From: Bacillota bacterium
Lineage (GTDB): Bacteria > Bacillota > Desulfotomaculia > Desulfotomaculales > JAJYZD01
Reading direction: 5' to 3'
Length of the DNA stretch: 12,786 nt
Assembly: GCA_021800315.1 (NCBI GenBank)
Contig: JAJYZD010000096.1
Coordinates: 1 to 12,786 of the forward strand
Position 1 is the first letter of the stretch, and each line of letters starts with the position of its first letter. The notes under the pieces were generated by a model. It was not told the origin of the DNA. It saw nothing but the letters and a program-made list of their open reading frames with translations, and searched no databases. Both the position numbers and the translations under genes were made by a program. Below, piece after piece: positions 8,501 through 12,786 of this stretch.

Positions 8501-9702
8501 TTCTGGCCGAGCGGGAACCGGAGGCGGAAAAGGCCCGGCGGAGACGGGACGAAGCCCGGGATCTGGTCCTGGCCCGGCTGGCGCTGCACCCGTCCATGGC
8601 GCCGCTCGGCGAGCGCCTCAGCACCGAGGCGGAACCCACCCGGGCTTTCCTCCAGGCCCTGCCCCGCCCGGTCGCGGACGAGGCCCTCCTGGCGCACGGG
8701 ATCGAGGAGCGCCGGGCCGAACTGATGGACTGGGTCCGGGAGGCCGGCGACGATTTGCAGGAGTACGGGCTGAGCCCCAGCAAGACCTATGACCGGGTCG
8801 ACTTCCGGGACGAGGGACACGGGATCCTGGCCCCGGTCGAGCTGCACGCCCGCCTCGCGGCCAACGTGACCATGACCCGCGGCCTGATCGACGAGGAGGA
8901 GCGCAATCTCTACGAGGAAATAATCTGCAACGACCTGGTGGACGGTCTGATCGACCTGATGGCCGCCGCCCGGGACTTCACCGGGCGGATGAACCGCAAG
9001 CTGTACGGTTTGCGGGCTTCCAGCGGCGCCTACTTCGCCTTTAAGCTGGAACTGGTGGCCGACTCCCTGCCGGGGGTGCGGATAGGGCAGAGTCTTCTGG
9101 CGGAGGACAAGGCCGGCTACCTCTCCGGTGAACGCCGCCAGAACCTGGCCGTCCTGATCCGCAACGAGGTGGAGCGGGCCCGCCAGGAGGCCAAGGCCCA
9201 GAACCGGACCATCGACTACCTGGAGGCCATCCAGGAAACCCTTGATTACCGGCGTTGGTACGAGTTCCAGGTCTTCCGCAAGGACGGGCGGAAATCGGAA
9301 CGCTTGCGCAACCGGGGTTTCGGCGCCCTTTCGGGTTTTGCCCGCTCCTGGACCCTGGCCGTACCGGTCATAGCCGGGGTGGCGGCCCGCTACGACGCGG
9401 CCAGGAATCCGGACGTACCCCGGCTGGTCTTCCTGGACGAGATCTTCGCCGGCTTCGACACCGGGAACCAGGCCACCTACCTGCGTTTCCTGCACGAACT
9501 CAACCTGAACTGGATCATCGCGGACCCGGACGACCTCCCTTACAGCGACGACCTCCCGGCCGTGATGAGCTACCAGATGAGTCTCTCCCGCCAGACCCAT
9601 ACGGCGTATCCTACCCTGTGGGATGGCGCGAAGGTTACGGATCCGGCGGAGATAGCGGCCTTGGCGGGGAAGGCGGGGGAGGATGTCCGTGAGGAGTCCT
9701 GA
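5500..9702 (+). CDS. jetC: Wadjet type II JetC, SMC-like ATPase (TIGR02680 family)
   Basis: A 1400-residue SMC-type ATPase, the motor of the Wadjet complex. Walker A is GQNEGGKS at residues 55-62, followed by LDGDTSPRRLDPS, typical of TIGR02680. Coiled-coil arms rich in Arg/Glu/Ala run from about residue 300 to 640 and from 765 to 1060. They flank a hinge-like domain (about 640-765) starting near FHEWIDFRPE and including GRPVSGPSLAILL. The C-terminal head has an ABC signature region, LSGFARS at 1277-1283, where the usual SGG is SGF. Walker B is LVFLDE (Asp1313, Glu1314), followed by FAGFD. The TTG start at 5500 overlaps the jetB stop (TTGA), with GGGAGGA at 5487-5493. The C-terminal 59 residues are duplicated near the right edge of the window. 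No JetD gene follows directly; hairpins and a transposon do. A known RecN/SbcC-like protein is less likely given the jetA and jetB neighbours and the hinge match. Confidence 0.9.
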   Translation: MIDLLGIHTGLLYRLAAELPGGPRGWAVNRLIFRDWWHWRDHELQAALGNIALTGQNEGGKSSLLALAATLLDGDTSPRRLDPSQTADRYIHYFLLGKEQDDPDDPEVFAYKARVGYLALEFRHGTTGRHLTIGMGINASRGVPGKIRNWWGFILPGARLGVDFDVRGRDGNCVPYGEFRQLPALGRVVDGETDAPDGAAVLTTERKVYRRQVNEHLFQMTDDDYRALIEVLLSARRPKIAQATQEGPEKVCRLLRDSLPPLPTEPMDNLSQVIYNLESHQRDLKDLEEHVRWVGGIDRRHLALVEALVQQAAREYGGRLEHVRHLAGQIARHARDRDRARRTIEDLDRKIAELTAVRTRAQGRLAAQKVDAEDLPRRLAQARNRAAATGRQHRTIGENLGRLQREMDALARELERIRQDFAAERDRLVLRLAGLARTAGDCRILMAAGTLETVGQAARALAPDGPPGQFKAARPDAAALSGAGEEEIRRYRKLRESLATVREKERLIAQGENTLKELRVRHQEAVENIARAEDALTALKEQLAGQLGDWWERHPELSCPDHHLAQVRGAVLDLAAVPESGARELLGPLRADAAARSRELQSAVQAAMIRAATTGEKVAALEREAKRLAQEGLRPPGAAGRRTRVGAGTRLFHEWIDFRPETGPEVSALVEAALLEAGILDLAVPPGGSPAAGAWLWAGRPVSGPSLAILLTLEDGAPPVVAAALSALGWGEGNGDHWVAADGHWRHGLAEGRVEMDQAPGLVGAARRQRALEERLAALRAQREELAGERAREEATAREYQAAQAALEGALAEVEGLKWQPLFRAIRDLDRAREDERRAAQAVENAKAPARDARQALEATRTAYADLVAACPETEGLDDAGLESLIDRLKDLARDLRSLAGAYDSLERMGGEHARKTAELAGKEKVHEGWRGDGEAARREWETAQAEMAALEERINQPDVVAAMNASLRLAAEVDQLGHEIKRAEEEKRKQEIDLGKTEVILAEREPEAEKARRRRDEARDLVLARLALHPSMAPLGERLSTEAEPTRAFLQALPRPVADEALLAHGIEERRAELMDWVREAGDDLQEYGLSPSKTYDRVDFRDEGHGILAPVELHARLAANVTMTRGLIDEEERNLYEEIICNDLVDGLIDLMAAARDFTGRMNRKLYGLRASSGAYFAFKLELVADSLPGVRIGQSLLAEDKAGYLSGERRQNLAVLIRNEVERARQEAKAQNRTIDYLEAIQETLDYRRWYEFQVFRKDGRKSERLRNRGFGALSGFARSWTLAVPVIAGVAARYDAARNPDVPRLVFLDEIFAGFDTGNQATYLRFLHELNLNWIIADPDDLPYSDDLPAVMSYQMSLSRQTHTAYPTLWDGAKVTDPAEIAALAGKAGEDVREES

Positions 9703-9711
9703 GGGCGCTTT
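9523..9711 (+). repeat. Direct repeat copy 1: 3' end of intact jetC plus start of jetD-like frame
   Basis: These 189 bases match 12598-12786 with 14 differences by hand count (about 93% identity). The offset is a constant 3075 bases and there are no gaps. The longest identical run is 76 bases (9548-9623 versus 12623-12698). The similarity begins at GACCCGGACGACCT and is still continuing where the window ends on the other copy. It covers the last 59 codons and stop of jetC. Confidence 0.95.
9689..9711 (+). pseudogene. jetD: Vestigial start of jetD after intact jetC
   Basis: GTG at 9689 (or ATG at 9683 in the same frame) opens a frame overlapping the jetC stop and reading (V)RSPEGAF. The same peptide, with S changed to N, starts at 12764 beside the second jetC tail. 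Position and overlap are what one expects for the last gene of a jetABCD operon, with a GC-rich purine ribosome site (GGCGGGGGAGG) just upstream. Beyond about 9711 the frame wanders to a stop at 9953-9955 through residues without family character, so only a stub is present. That this stub belongs to jetD is inferred from gene order. Confidence 0.35.
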
Positions 9712-9827
9712 CGGGCGGGTTGGTGCGGCGGGCTGTGGTGGAGTCCATGTTTGGTTATGTAGCCTGTTTAATAAATGCTTGCGACTGTTGTTTGTTCAAT
9801 CTTGCCCTTTTGTCGGGACCTCTTTCC

Positions 9828-9855
9828 AAGGGGCGCTTTATAGGAGACGCCCCTT
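9828..9855. repeat. Inverted repeat, 8-bp arms, competing with the next hairpin
   Basis: AAGGGGCG at 9828-9835 pairs with CGCCCCTT at 9848-9855 around a 12-base loop. Its right arm shares bases 9849-9855 with the left arm of the 18-bp hairpin that follows, so the two cannot form together. Confidence 0.7.
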
Positions 9856-9891
9856 TCATCCCACCCCCTCGTTGGGTGGGATGAAAGGGGC
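9849..9891 (+). terminator. Perfect 18-bp stem-loop, possible terminator of the jet operon
   Basis: The left arm at 9849-9866 and the right arm at 9874-9891 are perfectly complementary over 18 bases around the 7-base loop CCTCGTT. This is the strongest stem in the window. It lies 150 bases after jetC. There is no U-run immediately after it, so it is not a textbook rho-independent terminator. It might act together with the next small hairpin, or be a REP-like or transposon-end structure. Confidence 0.5.
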
Positions 9892-9908
9892 ATCGCCCGG
9901 AGGGCGAT
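9892..9908. repeat. Small GGA-loop hairpin, REP-like copy A
   Basis: ATCGCCC (9892-9898) and GGGCGAT (9902-9908) form a perfect 7-bp stem with a GGA loop, directly abutting the 18-bp stem. It is followed by the pyrimidine-rich TTCTTCTCT, which could serve as a weak terminator tail. With its flanks (AGGGGC before, CGT after) it resembles the hairpin at 10556-10583 inside tnpB. Confidence 0.65.
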
Positions 9909-9951
9909 CGTTCTTCTCTATCTCCCCCTCCAAAATTATTGAAAAAATGTG

Positions 9952-9980
9952 TTGACGTAGGATGGACGGGCTGGTATAAT
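9952..9980 (+). promoter_or_regulatory. Strong sigma-A promoter at the transposon left end
   Basis: TTGACG (9952-9957) and TATAAT (9975-9980) are separated by exactly 17 bases, nearly the ideal consensus. The -10 box lies in the loop of the left-end hairpin. Transcription is expected to begin near 9987, the GTG that starts tnpA, so the message would be leaderless or nearly so. It could drive tnpA and tnpB. Confidence 0.7.
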
Positions 9981-9988
9981 TAGCCCGT
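9966..9988. repeat. IS605 left-end hairpin
   Basis: ACGGGCT (9966-9972) pairs with AGCCCGT (9982-9988) around a 9-base loop holding TATAAT. Sub-terminal hairpins like this are recognised in single-stranded form by TnpA. The right arm runs into the GTG start of tnpA. Confidence 0.7.
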
Positions 9989-10373
9989 GGAAAGAAAAAC
10001 CAATTATTGTGTCTACAACATCAACTAATATATAGGTTTCTGTCCAAAATACCGACATGGTGTAATAAGGGGTAAGGTCGAGGAAATAATTAAGCAGGCG
10101 GTTAAAGGCATTTGCACCTATTACGGGCACACCATTCTTAAAATGGAAACAATGCCTGACTATGTGCATGTTTTCCTTTCGGCTCCTCCCACAGTAGCAC
10201 CAACCGAGATTGTAAGAACAATGAAAAGCGTCACCGCTAATAAGGTATTTTGTGCAGTACCGTCTCTTAAGAAAAGGTACTTCTGGGGTAGTGGGTTGTG
10301 GAGCAGAGGGTACTATGTCGGCACCGCAGGTAACGTCAGTACAGAAACTATCAAGAAATATATCGAAGCCTAA
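9987..10373 (+). pseudogene. tnpA: tnpA, IS200/IS605 Y1 (HUH) transposase, broken
   Basis: Reading from GTG 9987 gives a 128-residue TnpA with one in-frame TAA at codon 14 (10026-10028). After the stop the frame continues with YIGFCPKYRHGV, METMPDYVHVFLSAPPTVAP, GLWSRGYYVGTAG and ends TIKKYIEA. These are standard landmarks of the single-strand transposase that cuts and rejoins element ends through a tyrosine; the presumed catalytic Tyr is residue 125. In the family the segment before the CPKYR block usually reads NYH; here it is N-stop-Y, consistent with TAC CAT having become TAA TAT. The HUH motif, normally His-x-His, is Tyr59-Val-His61, so a metal ligand is lost as well. Two independent lesions make this a dead gene. 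Confidence 0.85.
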
Positions 10374-10402
10374 AAATCTTCTCGGAAGGAGGTGAAACGA
10401 CG

Positions 10403-11674
10403 TTGAGCAAATTGAAGAACAATGTCGGAAAAGCGAAGAGGAAGCGGAGGCAGCGTACTGGTGATCCGCTTGTCGCAAAGTTCCCGTTGCGCCTGACGCC
10501 GGATCAGGTAACAATAGCCCGTACCTTACAAATGGAAGCGGCTAAAGTCTGGAACAGGGGCACCCGCCCGGAGGGTGGGTCGTGTTTCATTCACCGCCTG
10601 ATCTACGCTGCCTATCATATCTGGTTAGGTGAGGCGGCGATGAAGGATTTCGTCAAAGGCCGGTTCAAGATCCATTCGCAATCGGTGCAGGCGATAGTTT
10701 AATTATACTTTGAATGTTGTGAACGTACAAAGAAGCTCCGTGAAAAGGGCGAGAAGGACTGGCGCTACCCGCACCGGAGAAAGCACTTTTTCACGGTAAC
10801 CTGGAAAGAACTCGGGATAACCCTTGACGGAGCGTTTTTGTGTCTCTCCGGCAGTCGTAATCAAAAGGAGTTGAGAATCAAGCTCCCCGTCCGTTTACGT
10901 GGAATCGAAATCAGGCACGTTCAATTGGTTTGGCACCGCAATCAATACTGGCTGCACGTTGTGGTTGAGAAACCGTTTCTGACCAAAGTCCAGGGCGGCA
11001 ACAAGGCGGCCATTGATCCCGGTGAGGTTCATGCTGTAGCGATGACGGACGGCAATGAAGCGGTAGTCATAAGCGGCCGGCTTCTTCGTTCCCTACACCG
11101 GCTCCGGAATAAGAAACTGAGATGGTTCCAGCGGGCCATATCTCGAACAAAGAAGGGTTCGCGGCGTCGGCGGAAGCTCTTGGATGCCAAGTATCGGTTC
11201 CTGAATAACATCGACCGTCGGATCGAGCATGTTCTCCATGCCATTTCGGCGGAGGCCGTGCGTTGGTGTATTGATCGGGGCGTAAGCATCGTCTACGTTG
11301 GAGACCCCTCCAGTGTCCGGGAGAAGAACTGCGGGAGCAAGCACAACCAGCGCATGAGCCAATGGACATTCGGAAAGCTGAGGCGGCTTCTGGAGTACAA
11401 ACTGAAGCGTCAGGGGATCAAGCTGATTTCCGTTGACGAGCGGGGCACCGCCGGCACCTGTCCGGCCTGCACCGTTTACACGAAGCAGTCGGGCCGTACT
11501 TACAAATGCGGCAATAAGGACTGCGGTTTCAAAGGGGCACACCGCGACGTGGTGGGATCATCCGGCATCTTGGATAAGTCAGTCAATAAAGTTTTCACGA
11601 AGGGCCGGGTACTTCCGTCAAAAGTTCAATATTCCCGACCCATGGTGTTGGCATCCAAAAAGAAAGCCGTCTAA
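10403..11674 (+). pseudogene. tnpB: tnpB, RuvC-like RNA-guided nuclease of the IS605 element, interrupted by one stop
   Basis: The frame from TTG 10403 to TAA 11674 spans 424 codons and is interrupted only by TAA at codon 100 (10700-10702). On both sides of the stop it reads as one protein: KIHSQSVQAIV, stop, LYFECCERTKKLREKG. The RuvC acidic residues are present: Asp205 in AAIDPGE, Asp301 in VYVGDPSS (the GD variant common in this branch) and Asp382 in AHRDVVG. The zinc-finger pattern CPAC...CGNKDC is present too. TnpB is normally a nuclease guided by an omega RNA from the element's right end. AAGGAGGTGA (10386-10395) is a near-perfect ribosome site seven bases before TTG 10403. Between VWN and HRLIYAAYHIW the protein has an extra RGTRPEGGSCFI segment encoded by a hairpin, an apparent small insertion. 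A shortened product could start after the stop but would lack the N-terminal RNA-binding part. Confidence 0.85.
10556..10583. repeat. GGA-loop hairpin inside tnpB, REP-like copy B
   Basis: ACCCGCCC (10562-10569) pairs with GGGTGGGT (10573-10580), including one G-U pair, around a GGA loop. The flanks AGGGGC (10556-10561) and CGT (10581-10583) are the same as those of the hairpin at 9892-9908. It encodes the residues that make this TnpB about seven residues longer than relatives at that point, so it looks like an in-frame insertion of roughly 21 bases. Confidence 0.55.
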
Positions 11675-11839
11675 CACGTATCTACGTTGAGTGGTAGATG
11701 CCCCATGGATCGGGCCTCTTGGCCGTGAGGCCGGGATGTAGCTCTGGAGGGAGCGTAAGACCTTGCTTGCAGGGCTGTTCCCCGATGAAATGAGAAACCA
11801 AAGGGAGAAGCCTCCGGGCTTGTCCCGGAGGAGATTCAC
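11675..11839 (+). ncRNA. Probable omega RNA (reRNA) region of the IS605 element
   Basis: The 165 bases between the tnpB stop and the proposed right end are non-coding and structured. A stem forms from GGCCTC (11713-11718) and GAGGCC (11727-11732). A purine-rich GATGAAATGAGAAACC follows, then the terminal hairpin at 11811-11831. In TnpB elements the 3' part of tnpB plus this region yields the guide scaffold, and the guide is the flanking DNA just past the right end, here from 11840. The 5' boundary is unknown and may lie inside tnpB. Since tnpB is broken, the RNA may serve another TnpB in trans or nothing. Confidence 0.5.
11811..11831. repeat. IS605 right-end hairpin
   Basis: CCTCCGGG (11811-11818) and CCCGGAGG (11824-11831) form a perfect 8-bp stem with a 5-base loop. 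AGATTCAC follows, ending in the presumed right cleavage motif TTCAC. It is placed like the terminal hairpin of other IS605 elements. Confidence 0.7.
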
Positions 11840-11900
11840 TTGTTATAGTGAGAGCGGGGAGCCAGGCCACCTGGACTTAACGGATCGGAGATGTCGGGCG

Positions 11901-12443
11901 ATGGAACTGACTCAGGATGATACGGCCCGGTTCTATGACGTATTTTTCAAGCTGATAGACTACACCAACGACAGATACCAGGTGGTGCCAGGTCTCGATA
12001 AGGTGTCAGGCGCCGAGGATGTCAATCCGGGCGACATAGTGCCGGTCCGTGACAAGCTCTGGGAAAGCGATGATATCATCAACCACGTCGTCACCGACAA
12101 CCCGTTGCACCTTGCCGAGAGAGATCTGATGCTAGTGGCAAGTTGGAGAGGAAGGGTAGTTGGCGATTTTCTCATTTGCAAACACCTTAAAAAACACACC
12201 ATTTTCATGGGTAACGGCGCTATCTACGGCGTAGTCGGCCTGGCCAGTCCCATAGAGGACATGTTCCCCTCTTTTTCCCTGCCTCGATATGTAAAGGCCG
12301 TCCTCATTCCCTTTGAAGGCAAGATCACATATGACAGCTTATTGAGTACCTACAATATTGCTTTGGGCGGCGGCGCACGGAGAGGATTTGACGAAGAGTA
12401 TCGGGCAATGAAAAACAAAACCGGAATTATCACGACACTATAA
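11901..12443 (+). CDS. Conserved protein of unknown function
   Basis: A soluble 180-residue protein with no signal peptide or membrane helix. I recall similar uncharacterised proteins from Bacillota and Chloroflexota sharing the pattern FY...LIDYTN, VASWRGRVVGDF, HLKKHTIFM, YGVVGLASPIED, YVKAVLIPFEGKITYDSLL and an ending near EEYRAMKNKTGIITTL. I know no function and find no catalytic motif. ATG 11901 is chosen because CGGAG (11886-11890) lies ten bases upstream and the family-like sequence starts soon after; the frame stays open upstream but crosses the transposon right end. The gene sits between the IS605 right end and the second jetC tail, so it may be cargo of the insertion rather than part of the Wadjet operon. 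Its GC content is intermediate. It appears complete. Confidence 0.7.
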   Translation: MELTQDDTARFYDVFFKLIDYTNDRYQVVPGLDKVSGAEDVNPGDIVPVRDKLWESDDIINHVVTDNPLHLAERDLMLVASWRGRVVGDFLICKHLKKHTIFMGNGAIYGVVGLASPIEDMFPSFSLPRYVKAVLIPFEGKITYDSLLSTYNIALGGGARRGFDEEYRAMKNKTGIITTL

Positions 12444-12597
12444 GGACCTTCCGGCGGCGGCCCTGCGGTTCGTTACGGACGATTTGCTGTTGCCGGTCCA
12501 GGTGCCCGGCATAGACGACACTGCCGGAGTTAGCAGCCGGTTACCGGTGCCCCGGTTGTTGGCTCAGACGGCCATGGATACCGCCATACGGGCGGGC
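12444..12597 (+). other. Remnant of unknown origin leading into the second jetC tail
   Basis: One frame stays open across this stretch and joins the jetC tail frame, reading for example DLPAAALRFVTDDLLLPVQV and PRLLAQTAMDTAIRAG. It looks protein-like but I do not recognise it, and it has no resemblance to the part of jetC that precedes the tail in the intact gene. It may be the end of another gene cut by the recombination that left the jetC fragment. Confidence 0.4.
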
Positions 12598-12777
12598 GAC
12601 CCGGACGACCTGCCTTACAGCTACGACCTCCCGGCCGTGATGAGCTACCAGATGAGTCTCTCCCGCCAGACCCATACGGCGTATCCTACCCTGTGGGACG
12701 GGGCCAAGGTTACGGATCCGGCGGAGATGACGACGTTGGCGGGGAAGGCGGGGGAGCAGGTCCGTGAGGAACCCTGA
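12598..12777 (+). pseudogene. jetC: Orphan jetC 3' fragment (second copy)
   Basis: This 59-codon segment plus stop encodes DPDDLPYSYDLPAVMSYQ through GAKVTDPAE to the end of JetC. It differs from the intact gene's tail at six residues (for example S-Y-D for S-D-D, and REEP for REES). It lacks the rest of the head, coiled coils and Walker motifs, so it cannot act as an ATPase. It is fused in frame to the unrelated stretch upstream; a start at TTG 12484 or ATG 12574 would make a short hybrid peptide. Its likely surviving role, if any, is to provide the ribosome site and translational coupling for the predicted jetD start at 12764. Confidence 0.9.
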
Positions 12778-12786
12778 GGGCGCTTC
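12764..12786 (+). CDS. jetD: Predicted start of jetD (partial, runs off the window)
   Basis: GTG 12764 follows the purine-rich GGGGGAGCAGG (12749-12759) and opens a frame (V)RNPEGAF that continues past the last base. It overlaps the jetC-tail stop by 14 bases, the tight coupling expected inside a jetABCD operon. JetD (TIGR02679/DUF2399) would be the Toprim-type nuclease that cuts plasmid DNA held by JetABC. Only about seven codons are visible, so the identity rests on gene order and not on sequence similarity. Confidence 0.35.

Larger units (their letters stand above)
9703..9951. other. Non-coding block with nested hairpins after jetC
   Basis: No credible gene lies between the jetC stop and the transposon. 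The composition shifts from GC-rich to mixed at about 9760. The right half is dominated by three inverted repeats listed separately. It probably holds the transcription end of the jet operon and the scar of the event that separated jetC from jetD. Confidence 0.6.
9957..11839 (+). mobile_element. IS200/IS605-family element with tnpA, tnpB and omega RNA (inactive)
   Basis: The element has the IS605 layout: a Y1 transposase (tnpA) then tnpB in the same direction, a left-end hairpin at 9966-9988 and a right-end hairpin at 11811-11831, with no terminal inverted repeats. The proposed limits are just after TTGAC (9952-9956), the kind of short T-rich target motif used by this family, and just after TTCAC (11835-11839) beyond the right hairpin. 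The limits are inferred, not proven. The size of about 1.88 kb is normal. Both genes contain a premature TAA, so this copy should not move by itself. Its GC content is lower than that of the jet genes. Confidence 0.8.
12598..12786 (+). repeat. Direct repeat copy 2 of the jetC/jetD junction
   Basis: Matches 9523-9711 without gaps, with 14 substitutions by hand count. The match is still running at the window edge, so the true repeat may be longer. The left border is sharp: upstream of GACCCGGACG the two copies are unrelated. Confidence 0.95.

Noticed and set aside
6832..9600. A 922-codon open frame on the minus strand, antisense to jetC
   Set aside because: It is a shadow of GC-rich codon usage: rich in G, P, R, Q and H, with no domain motif, while the plus strand encodes a clear SMC ATPase over the same bases.
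9828..9908. CRISPR-like repeat cluster
   Set aside because: The repeats are adjacent inverted arms of differing length without regular spacers; they are hairpins, not a CRISPR array.
9683..9955. A 90-codon frame after jetC as an independent gene
   Set aside because: Only its first seven or so codons match the second junction copy; the rest crosses hairpins and looks random, so it is treated as a stub of jetD.
9936..10514. A 192-codon minus-strand open frame across tnpA
   Set aside because: It lies antisense to the transposase, includes both hairpin and promoter bases, and has no family resemblance.
11862..11874. CCAGG-CCA-CCTGG palindrome before the gene at 11901 as an operator
   Set aside because: Five-base arms are too short to stand out from chance in GC-rich DNA, and there is no promoter beside it.

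Overview
The window is GC-rich (clearly above 60% over most coding parts). It carries strong AGGAGG-type ribosome sites, sigma-A-like promoters and several TTG or GTG starts. This fits a high-GC Bacillota (Clostridia/Desulfotomaculia/Moorella-like) chromosome, but the species cannot be named from the sequence. The first 600 bases and the transposon are markedly more AT-rich than the rest, which suggests separate origins.

Layout, left to right. (1) An orphan PIN-domain (VapC-like) gene at 99-506. (2) A 14-helix DHA2-type MFS drug exporter at 821-2314. (3) A 131-codon internal scrap of gatB at 2311-2736. (4) A promoter at 2733-2762, then a tightly coupled operon of three intact genes: jetA (2802-4295, kleisin, TIGR02677/DUF2397-like), jetB (4292-5503, KITE, TIGR02678/DUF2398-like) and jetC (5500-9702, SMC-type ATPase, TIGR02680-like). 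These are the JetABC subunits of a type II Wadjet anti-plasmid SMC system. (5) A non-coding block of nested hairpins at 9828-9908. (6) A decayed IS200/IS605 element at about 9957-11839 with tnpA, tnpB and a probable omega RNA; each protein gene is broken by one in-frame TAA. (7) A conserved protein of unknown function at 11901-12443. (8) A second, about 93% identical copy of the last 180 bases of jetC at 12598-12777, followed at the window edge by the probable first codons of jetD.

The Wadjet nuclease subunit JetD (TIGR02679/DUF2399) would normally follow jetC directly. Here jetC and the predicted jetD start at 12764 are separated by about 3 kb of inserted DNA, and the jetC 3' end is duplicated on both sides of the insert. 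The same few jetD-like start codons also overlap the end of the intact jetC. This is the signature of an insertion that entered at the jetC/jetD junction and re-supplied the gene end, as some integrating elements do, or of recombination between two jetC alleles. By homology to characterised Wadjet systems, JetA, JetB and JetC should form the DNA-translocating complex and JetD should cut circular plasmids. Whether this locus still works depends on jetD being intact just outside the window.

The core system is known rather than new. The novelty lies in the split architecture with a duplicated 3' end, a divergent ABC signature in JetC, the hairpin repeats (one lodged in frame inside tnpB), and a transposon promoter whose -35 box coincides with the presumed target motif.
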